NCBI GenBank assembly: GCA_003952965.2
Contig: CM025851.1
Location: 21,349,357-21,413,356, forward strand
Direction: 5' to 3'
Origin: Morella rubra
Lineage: Eukaryota > Streptophyta > Magnoliopsida > Fagales > Myricaceae
DNA length: 64,000 nucleotides
Positions within the stretch are counted from its first letter, which is position 1; each line of letters opens with the position of its first letter. Positions 11,881-22,826 of the stretch are shown here, piece after piece. The position numbers and the translations under genes are program-made. Below the pieces are notes generated by a model. The model ran no database searches. It was not told the DNA's origin and saw only the letters and a list, made by a program, of their open reading frames with translations.

Positions 11881-12200
11881 TTATTTCAGTTATATTATTT
11901 CTATTTATTCATTCTTAGTACACAATATGTTAATTTATGTTGTGTGTCACGCCCCAACAGCCGCGAGCGTTCGCCATGACGAACGCTTAAGCGCACTTAA
12001 CTTAATCTTGCAGTGGATTTTTTTTTAAACTCGTTATTAACAATTTTGAAAGTATGAGTCATTTCTAGTTTCTGAAAATACTATTCAAAAATTTATTTTC
12101 TTATCACTAGCTACCACGTAGATCCTCACGTGTTTTTGTTAGCCCAAGGTTGCTCTTGAGCTATCTAACTTAATTTTGATGATAACAAATGATAAAATAG

Positions 12201-12300
12201 CCAGATCTTCAACTGGTTGATACATTCACGAAACCTCTCAGTGAGGATTGTTTTTGTTTCATTCGTCAAGAGATCGGTATGTGTTTCCCTCTCGAATGAT
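12201..12300 (+). pseudogene. Copia pol, last RNase H/C-terminal codons
   Basis: In one frame this reads from LVDTFTKPLSEDCF to the end at EIGMCFPLE and a stop. It resembles the invariant 'adiFTKPL..e.F...R..iGm' end of plant copia polyproteins, and it aligns with 44964-45050 on the minus strand. It is joined to an LTR stub at 12200 by a deletion. Confidence 0.75.
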
Positions 12301-12463
12301 TTATTTTGATATGAACTGCTTATTGTATCATTCGTGTGTTGGTTGGATGATATTTGAGGTGATTATATGTTTCTATGCTCAATTGGATTGCATCATACAT
12401 TTTTTGTTTGAAAACATGTCATTTTACACATTTGCATGTCATGTGTTAGCACTTGAGTTCTCA

Positions 12464-12640
12464 AGTGTCGACACTTCTGGACTTGCTTGACTGTTTTCTC
12501 TGGAATTTGTATCTGTCGACACTATTCAACTATATGTTGACACATTGTGTGTTTCTAGATAAGGCTGCTGAGTAAGTGCCGACACATGTTTTCCTATGTG
12601 TCGACACATAAGTCCTGTGCATATGCAATGTGTCGACACA
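12464..12640. repeat. TGTCGACAC motif cluster 2 (between pol and extra ORF, copy A)
   Basis: Four exact TGTCGACAC copies are accompanied by tgttgacac and tgccgacac variants. It is non-coding DNA lying between the pol stop and the extra ORF start at 12931. The matching cluster in copy B is at 43313-43530. Confidence 0.85.
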
Positions 12641-12930
12641 TGTTTCAAATGGACAGTTTTTAAAATGTCGATTCAGTTGCATTCATTAACCTCTCTTACA
12701 TTTCATGAGTCAACACCTCATTTATGTAACTCCCTAAGCCCTAAAATTCATTCCTCCCTCATTTCTCAAATAATTCGAGCCCTAAACTCTCTCGCTGTCC
12801 CTCTCCATCACCACCAACCTCTCAATCCTCCCTCTCCCGTGCCCTAAATCACAACCAATCATTTCTCCTCCATCACAGAACGCCATTTCCCCTCACTCTC
12901 CTCCAGATAAAACCCTAGCTTTCAACCGAA

Positions 12931-14440
12931 ATGTCAAGTGGCAAACGCAAGAGGGTCTTTGACCATGGAGAGTCTTCGAGGTCGAGGCAGAGACCAAGAA
13001 GAGAAGAGGAATCTGCTGCTTCATCAGAGGGTCTTCCATTTCAATCAAGAGACCATCAACAGAGATTTCACAGTGATTTTAGGAATTGAAAGGTAATCTC
13101 TGGCCGTTGGGTTTTGTTGCCGTGGTTTACAGAGAATGAGTTTAATTTTTAGGAGTTGTTTGATGCTTAGGGGTAGTCTAATTTTGTCAATTTGAGATGT
13201 GATTCATTTTCCTATTTAGTGAAGTAGTCGTATGCAAACTGTCATTTTGATATGTCTAAAATTGCTTCGGGCTTTGTGAAAGGGAAAGAGTTGGATTTAT
13301 TTGTGAATGAGCTTAATGCTGTATCTTTTTCCCTCAATTCAGGGGTGAAATTTTTTCAATCATACACATGGGCTGGGATGTCAGATGTAGAGCCCATTGA
13401 TATTCTCAGGGTTGTATTGGATAACCTTGAATTGGATGAGATTGTGAAACCTTTTGCTTGTGACTTTGATGTCCATAGGAGATTGCTACATCACATAGTC
13501 TGTAACATTATTCTTTCTAGGATGGGAAAGTTTGAATATGTTACCTTTTTAGATATATATGTTTGTGATGTACTGCCTGATCACAAGGCGGCAGATGAAT
13601 GTTGGCCACATCTTGTTGAACCATATGAAGGCAGCATATGAGATGAAAAGACAAGGATTGCCATATGGAATGTCTTTACCTAGATATTTGACTTGTCTGA
13701 TGTTGATACTAATGGAGAAGAAAGGGAAAAGCCAAAAGTCTCTAGGGAATACAATTAGAAGACTTTGAGACTGATGATCTTTGTACAGAATGAAGATGAT
13801 CAGTGGGTGAAGAAGGCAGTGGCAAATCTTTCTCAAGAGATACAAAAAGAAGAAATTGAGGATGAAGAAGCTAAAGAAGAAGACACAGAGGAAGTGAAAG
13901 CAATGGTAGAGGACAAACCAGAGAGTTCCATTCCAGCTACAACCTCTCCACGTACTCCACATACTCCAACTGTTGGCAGATCAGTTGCTTCAGGGTCTTA
14001 TGAGACTAGGCTTGGTCTCCTGGAAGCCTTAGTCTCAGATCTTAAGGATCAGGTTTTATTGGTACATTGTGATATGTGGGGCTGGGTTTGATGAGCTCAA
14101 ATCCATTCTAGCCTCTCATGCTACAGACATAGAGATTATCACTCGTGAGGGTCGCTCTACTAGGCATCACTACAACAACTAGATCACTATGTGTAGACAG
14201 ACTCTGTTTGATTGGAGAGAGTCTTTTATTACGAAGATGACCGAGTTGGCTTCGACTCAGGATCAGATGATAGACTTGATTTTGAGGACAGCTTCTGATG
14301 TGACTCAGACATGTAACATCTTCATCAATATAGATAGAGATCTTTGGCCCCGTGTTGAGAGTTGGGTCAAGTGGTTCAGTCGCTCTTGGATTGCATTTCT
14401 TCGTAAGTATCGAATTGGCCCTGGTCATTGCCTTTTGTAG
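12931..14440 (+). pseudogene. Extra ORF downstream of copia pol (PF20167-like), degenerate
   Basis: ATG at 12931 opens with MSSGKRKRVFDHGESS, a basic and serine-rich N-terminus. The core at 13252-13640 has SGVKFFQSYTWAG, then VDVEPIDILR-like sequence, HRRLLHHIVCNIIL and (frameshifted) GLPYGM. These match, in order, the minus-strand ORF at 41590-43032. The pattern 'H-R-x2-x-H-x2-C-x-I-I-L-P-R' followed by 'Q-G-L-P-Y-G-M' fits the plant putative transposon protein domain (PF20167). The C-terminal part is acidic, then Ser/Thr/Pro-rich, then helical. Stops and frameshifts occur near 13090, 13645 and 14088. Function is unknown. Confidence 0.65.
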
Positions 14441-14989
14441 ATTTTACCCTTACCTTTATCCTTATCCTCCCTCTCTTTTTGATGATGCCAAAGGGGAGAA
14501 GTAATATGTAATATTGTCGTACTCTTAGACATTGAGAAACATTCCATTCCATTGTATTTTTCATATATCTCTGTAATTTTTTGACTTGATTGATATATGT
14601 ATATTTGTTTTGGATGAGTTGTGTTTAATCTTTTCTATCCTTAATTAACTCTGATTGAATAATGGTATCTTCTTTATTATCTCATTTGCAAAGCTTCATC
14701 ATTGACTATGAGGTAGTATTCCTAAACTCTAACTCCTGTTTATTTCAAGAATATTGAAGTGTTTGTGATCTGAAATCATATTATGGAGTTTGAGAAGTTT
14801 GGAGGATGATATAGAAGTGTTTCTAACAAGTTTATAATTTTTGGAAACTTCTAAATACAAAGGAGACTCTTGCAAAATTTTCTAAAAATCCAAAGCACTT
14901 TGCAATAACCTATATTGAAAAACATCTGCTTGTTCTCAAGGGGAGTTTTTTGTTTTCATTGCAAAGATATTTAAAAAGGGATTTGTCAT

Positions 14990-15007
14990 CATAAAAAAGG
15001 GGGAGAT
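14990..15007 (+). promoter_or_regulatory. Polypurine tract, copia element A
   Basis: aaaaaagggggagat directly abuts the 3' LTR start TGTTAG at 15008, as required for plus-strand priming in LTR retroelements. Confidence 0.85.
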
Positions 15008-16551
15008 TGTTAGCCCAAGGTTGCTCCTTGAGCTATCTAATTTGATTTTGATGATAACAAACGATAAAATAGCTTTGAAGTATTTTTAGTATACGTGGTT
15101 GTCAGTCCACTATTCAATAGAGAGTACTCGATTGTATTTAATTATCTCGTTATTACATTATGCCCTATATTCGAGTTAAACACCATGGCTTGCACCTAAA
15201 CTATGATATTTTCACTGTAAGACTTTTAGTTTGAAATGAAATGGATTGCATATCAAAAAATACTGAAAAACTTTATCTGTCAAGATGGTGTCGACACATG
15301 GTTGACATGGTGTCGACACATAGCACAGAAGACAGATTGCCATTTTGATGGTGTTGACACATGGGAAGCAAAGCGTCTGATGCAGGAGCATCCCTTGCAC
15401 CTCGTATAACTATCCAGAGGAAATAAAGCAACACTTGTATCTCGGGTCGAGGTAACAAAGCAACATGTGCATCTCGGACCGATTTGCACCTCGGTTGGAA
15501 TGATTTACGAAGAGTCAGTTAGCGTGCGATATGGTTGGAAAGCTCTACGTCTCTAGTTTCAAACGCACTTGACCTCATATCATTTGGAGATTCTTAGAGA
15601 AAGTTATGACGTTCTTTTACTAAGCCTTGCAGATCCCGGTCTGCATCAGTGTCGACACATGGTGAAGGAAGTGTCAACACATGCCACAGACATCTGCAAG
15701 TCAGTTTCAGACTTGATGAAGGTGTCGACACATAGACATATATGTGTCGACACATGTTGCCGGAACTCTATTTTTAAAAATGACGTCTCAGCTCGCGAAT
15801 CAAGATGTTGTAACACTTAGGGTACCTCTCAAACATTCCAAAAAAAGCCCTTTGGACCCCCCAAGATTGAAGACCTACAAAGGGAACCTTATGGAGAGAG
15901 AAAATGATCTTTTGCACACCTTTTGCCTCTCTACATCATCAATCTTGACCTAGTCTCCTTCAAGTGAGAGAAAAATGTAAAAGACAAAGGCTATACATTT
16001 TCCAAGAAGATCTAGTCTGCCATTGCTATCATCATCACCAAATCTTGTCTTGTAGCCATTTATTGAGCTTTACTTTGCTGATTTGGCTTTGAGAGCTATT
16101 GTTTATTCATTCCTATCTTTAAACATTTGAAAACCTTTGAGTGTGGGATACACTTGGGCCTACCCGTGAGGATAGAAGAAATTTCATAGGCTTTGAGATT
16201 TGTGAACGAGTTGAAGAGTGAGCTCAGTGATAGTCACTTAGCACTCGGAACCTAAGTTATAGACACTATTGGAGTATAATGGAGAAGCCCAAGGAAGGCA
16301 ATAGCCTTGGGGGTGGACTTAGGTAAGTCTTAGCCGAACCACTTAAAAATAGCGGTGTTATCTTTCTTCTCTACTCTTTACATTATCGCTATTGTTTATT
16401 GCTTATATTTAGCTATAGCATTAAACATATTCAGATTTGCATTTTTATTCATTAAAAGGGGTATTTTTCAGATCTGGGTTTTTATCAAAAAGGGCTAAGT
16501 TTTTGATAAACCCAATTCGCCTCTCCTATTGGGTTGATATTCGGACTCACA
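15008..16551 (+). mobile_element. 3' LTR of copia element A
   Basis: It runs from TGTTAGCCCAAGGTTGCTCC to ..TCGGACTCACA, 1,544 bp. It includes the attgagctatctaa opening, a TGTCGACACA cluster, a conserved 'agcacagggga..cttgggggtggac' block and a C-rich run just before the end. Short frames rich in Cys-Arg-His come from reading the TGTCGACACA motif and are not proteins. Confidence 0.9.
15288..15756. repeat. TGTCGACACA motif cluster 3
   Basis: Five exact copies plus several tgttgacaca / tgtcaacaca variants lie in two groups (15290-15360 and 15650-15756) within the LTR at 15008. Confidence 0.85.
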
Positions 16552-17135
16552 GTTCTTACGTAGCGTATGAATATGTAAGTAAATATATGCTAAGTAAAAC
16601 GTATACCTATACCACATAACATGCATAGGGAACATTTAGAAATTTAATCTCAAACAATAACTCAAGAAATAAGTTATGACTACATCATAGTTCAAATATA
16701 AGTTAGTTTAATTCATACAAAGGCTTAAGATAGTCTTGTAGCCTAAATAGGCCACGAGAACATCACTAGGGAGGTTCATATAAATTTTTCGAAAAAGCAG
16801 ACTACAAGTACTACGGTTTAGGGGAGGACACCCTCGTTAGTCCCCTCCTCATGTTTTAGATTGTCCTCATAAGTTTCTTCACTTGGAATGTCATCTGGAA
16901 TGATATAGTTGAAAATACTATGAGTTGAATGACTCACTAAGGGATGATTAATGAACTTAAATATGTGTGACCTGAGCATGATCATGAATGATAGGTATAC
17001 ATGTAGTGCTAAAAGTAAATGCATGTTTATGCATAAGACTCTTGTACTTGAAATTTACCTTAAAAATCTCATCATCATTATTTGGGTAACTTCTATCGCT
17101 CCATTTACCCCTGAAGTCAGGGTTGTGCTGTGACA

Positions 17136-18935
17136 CCCCTCTTTATTTTCAGCTGTTGACATATTTAAAAACTAGTATAACATAATATTTGGAGTTTTTT
17201 AGTCTAAATTATTTCTTTGTTAAGCATACATGATTTTTAACATACTTGCTTGAATATTTTAAATTCTCTTGTTATTCAACTAGGTATTTGCATTTTGTTT
17301 ACATATTTATTTCTACATGAGCTTCATATTTGCTATTAATTCATTTTACTTGCATTAGAGAATTTAATTCTATTAAAAGTCTTTCCAATGTCATCTTACT
17401 TTAATTTTATTTTCTTGCCTTAATGTTCTCATTAATTGACATATTTAATTATCTTTGCTTAATCTTTAATTATTTTTCTGCTTATAGCCGAATATAAGGT
17501 AAGGCCTTATGGTTTTGAATATTTTTCCATCATTATATTAAATCATATCATGGCCTAATTAATATTGCACTTTTCCCTAACCTTGCATTTATTTTTTTAT
17601 GTAGACTTGGAGACTTGCATGCTCTTATTGGTCTTTGTGTTACATTTTTTTGTCTCATTAGCATGCATGTTCACGTTAGAAATTTGGAGATCAATTGGCA
17701 AGGGCAATTTAGGAAGATTTTGAGAGATTTTGTGATCTCTAATCATTACCTAGAAAAGAGACATTGTACCACATGGCAAGTGCTGCCTCTTTGCCGCCAA
17801 AGTGAGCCAATCTTTTGGCTTGCTTCCTTAGTTAAGTGAAGCTTAATGATTACCTAGCTAGGTGAGGTGGCAAGTTAGAGAAAAACCTACTTTTTTTAAC
17901 TATAGTTAACGAGCTATCTTTTAAGCCAAAATCGTATCAGTTAAAGGCCTCTTTGTTATTGTCAACTAAGAGAAAGAGAGAAAGTTAGAGGAAGAGGAGA
18001 GTGGTGTGAAAGGCAGACCGAAGGAAGAAGAAGAAGAAAAGCAATAGGAGAGAGAGGTAGAGACCTTCGGCCATGGGAGAAAATTTCTCCCATGAGCCCT
18101 TCCCTTTTTGCACCATTTTTTTCCATTCTCCTTTACCTCCCTTTTTCTAACATGGTGACTTGTTTTTAATGTCCATTTTCAAAGAAATCTAGCACCAACC
18201 GAATATAGAGGTACGGGATAGATATTGTTGATGATTTTTGGTGGGAAGAAAATATGTTGTAGTCATGTTTGCTTGTGAAATAGCTCTTTGTCATTCTTGA
18301 TCACTACAAAAACGGTGCAACTCTTGTGTTTTTGATGAGTTCTTACTCAGTTGCGTGTTGCATATTGTGAAAATGAAAGGTGGGAAATGGGGGCTGTTGT
18401 GTAATCTGTGAGCAAGGGGATTTTGTATGTTTAGAAGCCATGGTCAGTGACCTAAATATAGCTTCAAAGAAAGTCTAAGAGGCCACGGGTAGGCCATAGA
18501 GGAAGGATGAGTTGCATGCATGCAAAGGCCTGATGGTTTTCTCTTTTTGCATGTCTTTCTTTTTATGAATCCTTTATGATTTCGCACATCATGAACTTAG
18601 ATTGTAAAATTGGCAAAAGAAAGACTTGGGACAAAAGGAAGTCATGGCAGTGCCCTATGAGAAGCTTTATTTTAGTTTAAATGATTTTAAATGGGTTAGT
18701 AAGTGGTATTGAGCTACATGCATGGATATTGGTGGAAAGGAAATGGGAAATCAAAGCCATGACAAGTGTTGTTGGGTTGCTGATCTTCATACCAAATGCA
18801 TTTTGTGATTATTGTTGGTTTATTGACTTGTCAGTACATCTTGTATTGTAGTTAAATACAAAAGTACTAAAGCATGCAATTTTTTCTAAGTCATAGAACA
18901 CCCGAATACATTGTTAAGCACAATATGTAAATATA
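17136..18935 (+). other. LTR-like or spacer DNA, unassigned
   Basis: AT-rich at first. A purine-rich patch at 17960-18060 is followed by a short perfect hairpin, atgggagaaa/tttctcccat, at 18072-18092. The composition resembles the leader region of a gypsy LTR, but I cannot find both ends. No gene was recognised. Confidence 0.35.
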
Positions 18936-21013
18936 TGTCACATCCTCACACGAAAACTTCCAGATATGAAGCTTAGGAGTCTTAGGTCGTACCCTAAAAA
19001 TCTCAGAAAAAAAGGAGAGAAGGAAAGGTTTGAAATGCCCTTGGAATCTCTTGAGGGCAGTTTTCGGGATTTTTGTAAAAATCAGGGGTAAAAATGTCCT
19101 GACATAATGGCAGTGTTAAACTCTGTTTAAAGGTCTTACGGTAAAAATTTGGGCCTAAGAACATTTAAATTCGAGACCCAAATCATAAGGCCTCATTAAG
19201 GGTCATAATTGGCCCATTAAGCAATAATTAATTAAAATGAAATAAAAATTGGGTTTTAAACAAGGAGGCCCAGATTGATCAGATTGAGGCACTCCATTAT
19301 GAGGCCCAATAGGCCCGGCCTCTTGTGGATTAATATAGGATAATTGAAGTAAAACTTAATTAAATAATTAATGGTTTTTTTAATAATTAAATAATTAATG
19401 GTTAACTATTAAATAATACTACTTAATATTAAATAGTTAATCAACTTCATTTGACCAAGTATTTTAGTACGTGTTCAATATATATGTCCTAATCAAAGGA
19501 AGGACATTAGAATATTAACCTTAGTCCTAAGTTCTATTAATTAGAACATAAATAGTATGTAATTAGTACATACTAATATTTCTTTTCCTATTTAATTTTC
19601 TATTAAAAGTTCAAATGCATTCTTGTGCCATGTCTTTACATTGTTAAATGTGAAAGTGCATACGTACATTTTATAACCGACTCATGTGAATTGTGAATCT
19701 TTTATGCTTATGATATGTCATACTGCATATGCATCTCATGGGTATGGGAAACACTGTTATTACCGAAAAGAACCTATACCCAAAGGTGGTCCTGAGATCG
19801 GGTGACAGTATCATTCACATTGGGAAAGTGCAAGCCACCACTAAGGGAATAATGATTGGTTTTCCTAGGCAATGGTACAAGGCTTGCCTAACCGGGCCCT
19901 CTGTATGTGATGCACGAGACAATCCTGGAGGAGAGGAGGGACGCACAACCCAGACTCTGGGGGTTAAACAATGTGCAGTAGGGACACCTCTACCGGACCA
20001 AAAAAGAAATAAATTGTATTGACAGGGAAACAGATGTATCATTTCTGCATTGCATCGATCATGGATCGTTATCCTGTTTATTATTATCGGTGCTTATTTA
20101 TTGTTTTCCTGCTGCTATGATTGCTCCTGCTTATTTATTTCACATGTCATGCCCCCTTTCCTCTCTTACTGAGTTAGTAGGACTCACCCCTTTCTCTGTC
20201 TTGCATTTGTAAGTGGCGCTGTGAGTAGACTCTAGACCTCGATCCTTATATCCTAGTATTGAAGATACGAATGTGGGTTATCGACACGTTCGAGATATTA
20301 GTGGAGCACAAGCCCCACTAGTACCTTAAAGGACCGCCTCTACTCCCACTTTCCCGACTTGAGGATTTCGAGCTGGTCGATGTTGACCTAGCCTTGCTGC
20401 ATATAGCTCCCTTTCCACCGGCGGAGGGTACAGGAGAGACCGAGATAGTGGACCTGACCTCCGACACTGATTCGGCGGATTAGTTGACCTTAGTTATAGT
20501 CGCTTTTTGAGTTTCGTCAGCTTTTGTATACGACGTTTTAGCATCACGATTGTAGTAGCATGGCAGCTTTAGTAAGCTTCCACTTTTGTATTTATTTCTC
20601 TTCTTTTGTAATTCTCTTGAAGGATGTCTTTTGCAAAAGAGAAGCACCCTGATCAGTAGTGGAACTATGTACTTATCTTTTCAAAATTTCACTATATTAT
20701 TTCTTTCCTTTTTGCAATATTATGTTTTGTTTTGTTTTATTTCCTTTTCTTTAATTTCCAAGAATTTCAAACTTCAAAGATTATTATCATGTATTTATTA
20801 ATGTCGCTTTACCACTAATTTCCTGAAAATCTATTTTTCCCTTCTTAATAAATTTCTAATTACAATAATTTTTTTAATTAAACGTTTCCGCTAAACTTTT
20901 TCAAAGCCAAACAGTAATACTTCATAGGACCGATTTGTGATGTAATCCTCGCCTGTGTGTATACTATATCTACAGGTGAACCTAGGGGGTACATACAGGC
21001 ATGAGGCGTGATA
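18936..21013 (+). mobile_element. Gypsy-type solo LTR (TGTCACATCC family)
   Basis: It begins TGTCACATCCTCACACGAAA with the 'ttaggtcgtaccctaaaa' block, which is characteristic of a group of plant gypsy LTRs. It ends near 21013 with ..GGGGGTACATACAGGCATG and a gcgtgata terminus (expected gtgaca). The 3' part carries a 'ttactgagttagtaggactcacc' block near 20167. The 97-codon open frame at 19729 lies inside this LTR and has no domain. No internal region and no convincing target duplication were found. Confidence 0.6.
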
Positions 21014-21687
21014 TGTGCGTTCCCTTTGGAACTGTTCCCCTTTCCTATGGGAACATGTTATTTGGTCGAGCTAGCCCTTGATGTGGCCCTAAGCTTGATC
21101 GCTAGACACGACCCTTAGAGGTCCACACCTTCTCGCATTCGTCCTTCAATGTGGTTGCACGTACCTCGATGACTACCCATCCTTCTCGAATTAGTCCTTT
21201 AGAGTGGGTGCTCTTAGGAGTCATCCATCCTTCTTGCATTCGTCTATCGAAGTGGATGCACCTTAGGTACGGTACCGAACATCCTATTTAGCCCTATTAA
21301 ATATCATAAAATAGCATAACATCTCACTTTCATTTGCATAAAATTTCCCTTTCTTCCTTTTGAGAAAATCAATGCAAATGCTCATGACGTGCTTGATGAA
21401 AATATTCATGCTGTGTATCATTCTAGTTTTCGAAAAACATAATTTTTCCACTTACCTTTACCTACTCGAGCTTGTGCTAGTTCATTGCCTACAAGCGAGC
21501 CATACTAAGGTCGTCACTAAAATGATTTAAAATTTCACTTGATGCAATAAACAAGCATTCATTTCAACCAAAACATATTATACTAGTTACATATATTTCT
21601 TTACTAACCAGCAGTGGTTCTATAATATAAAACTCTATTTACTATCACTGAACCCATAAAATTGGATGCCAAAATGATCCTCACACT
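21014..21687. repeat. Spacer with a short tandem array (about 50-bp unit)
   Basis: Between 21110 and 21275 a unit of the form ccttctcgcattcgtcctt + tcaatgtggttgcac is repeated about three times with drift. The rest, to 21687, is AT-rich and unassigned. Confidence 0.5.
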
Positions 21688-22293
21688 TAGTGGCGGAACT
21701 AGGATTGAGTTTAAAGGGGGCAAACTCCTAAGGTGAAATGACAAATTTTTTTTTTCCTACGTAATGCAAAAAGTGTCTTAGAGTTAAAATATCGAAAATT
21801 AAGGGCTAAAAACATTAAAAATATTAAAATACACGTATCGTACTATTTGTTAAGACTAAGAGGTGGCAATTGGATTCTACTATGTCTATCGATCGAATGC
21901 TCTTCCTAGGCGTTGCTACCTTGAAGTAGACGATGTCAAAAAAAAAAAAAAAAACCTTTGGGGCAAAGAGATTGAGAGAACTAATTAAAAAAAATCTTCT
22001 TTTCTGTCTCTTGAAATTGCAGTGATTTCATTGAGCACTGGGTCCAGATTTACTCACTCGAAAAAGGCCAAGGTTAAGGGAGAGTGCAGCTAGTTGAGTT
22101 TCGCAGAGCAGTGCACCAACTGTGAGAAGGTAACTTACACCACACATAGCAACAGTACCATGATGCCCATGATCATTTTGCCAGGGGGTCGAGCCCAAGG
22201 GGGAAAACACACATTAAAAAAAAAAAAAAAAAAAAAGAAGAAGCTTTTGGCAGAGCCAATCGGAGTGGTGGCCCCCCCTTAGTTCCGCCTATG
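21688..22293. mobile_element. Non-autonomous hAT-like element
   Basis: The left end TAGTGGCGGAACTAGG matches the complement of the right end CCTTAGTTCCGCCTATG. The flanks are ctcacact (21680-21687) and ctcgcact (22294-22301), an 8-bp target duplication with one mismatch, diagnostic for hAT. The 606-bp interior has long A-runs at 21940 and 22215 and no transposase. The GC-richer middle (22030-22200) could be captured DNA but encodes nothing that I recognise. Confidence 0.7.
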
Positions 22294-22826
22294 CTCGCAC
22301 TCAATGCTATAGCATATTGAAAGTTAGGGTAATTCGGAGCCCGTTTGCCGCTTAAAAGATTTATTTGAAAATACAAGTTGCTGGGCACGTTCAAGCTGAT
22401 GATATCTCCGACGTGTCCAACTTCAAAAATTCATAACTTGATAAGTATAGCTTCAAATTGAATGAAACAAGTTTTGAAATTTTCTTCTTTCATATACTTA
22501 AATTTAAAGATAAAAATCATAAAAATCGGATATGATTTACTATTTCAAAAAGGCTTCACAACAGATAAAAATCCAAGTGTAAATACTGTTGTTTCCAGCT
22601 TGACCTTTCTAACTTTGAAAATTTGTAACTTGTTTATCTTCACTCAAAATTTCAAAATTCAATTTCAAAATACAAAAATATAACCTGAAAAGACCTTACA
22701 AATAAATTAAACAAAGTTTGAAAAGTCTAGAACACACCATTGAATCTCCAGCTCAACCTCTGATTTTCAAAACTTCATAACTTATTCAGTACATACTTAA
22801 ATAACGCAAAATTCATTTTAACATGC
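22294..22826. repeat. Degenerate ~150-bp periodic repeat, left part
   Basis: The phrase 'ttcaaaa.ttcataactt' followed by a polypyrimidine-purine run recurs near 22425, 22615 and 22775. It resumes near 25300, 25450 and 25570 after the solo LTR. No coding sequence. Confidence 0.5.

Larger units (their letters stand above)
12137..16551 (+). mobile_element. Copia element A: internally deleted, extra 3' ORF retained
   Basis: The left end is only the first ~64 bp of the LTR (TGTTAGCCCAAGG.., 12137-12200), fused directly to the last codons of pol. Everything between (most of the 5' LTR, gag, protease, integrase, RT) is missing. Then come the TGTCGACAC cluster, the degenerate extra ORF, the polypurine tract and a full 3' LTR. 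The flanks gtttt (12132-12136) and gttct (16552-16556) are a 5-bp target duplication with one mismatch. The order matches copy B (39889-51222) on the other strand. Confidence 0.85.
11945..17135 (+). mobile_element. Gypsy-type solo LTR split by a copia element
   Basis: Sequence starting TGTCACGCCCCAACAGCC at 11945 runs to 12136, is broken by the copia element, and resumes at 16552, ending ..GTTGTGCTGTGACA at 17135. TGTCACGCCCC starts and GTGACA ends are common in plant gypsy LTRs. Removing the copia insert leaves about 775 bp. I see no clear target duplication, and the stretch after 17135 (cccctcttt) could equally mark the start of another LTR, so the right edge is uncertain. A small hairpin (gagcgttcgccatgacgaacgctt region) lies near 11968. 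Confidence 0.45.

Noticed and set aside
12931-14440. Extra copia ORF as an envelope protein
   Set aside because: No signal peptide, no clear membrane anchor or furin-like site. Sequence motifs fit the plant transposon-protein class instead.
15288-15756. TGTCGACACA arrays as a CRISPR-like repeat
   Set aside because: The repeat is only 8-12 bp, spacing is irregular, and the context is a plant LTR.
15212-15820. Cys-Arg-His-rich short proteins on both strands
   Set aside because: They come from reading TGTCGACACA in different frames and occur wherever the motif does, in non-coding LTR.
18301-18330. cactacaaaaacggtg as a CACTA terminus
   Set aside because: No subterminal repeats follow and no partner end was found.
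19729-20022. 97-codon open frame as a gene
   Set aside because: It lies inside a gypsy LTR, with no domain, and is open on both strands.
21940-22232. A-runs as tails of processed pseudogenes or SINEs
   Set aside because: No gene-like sequence or RNA polymerase III boxes upstream, and they lie inside a hAT element.
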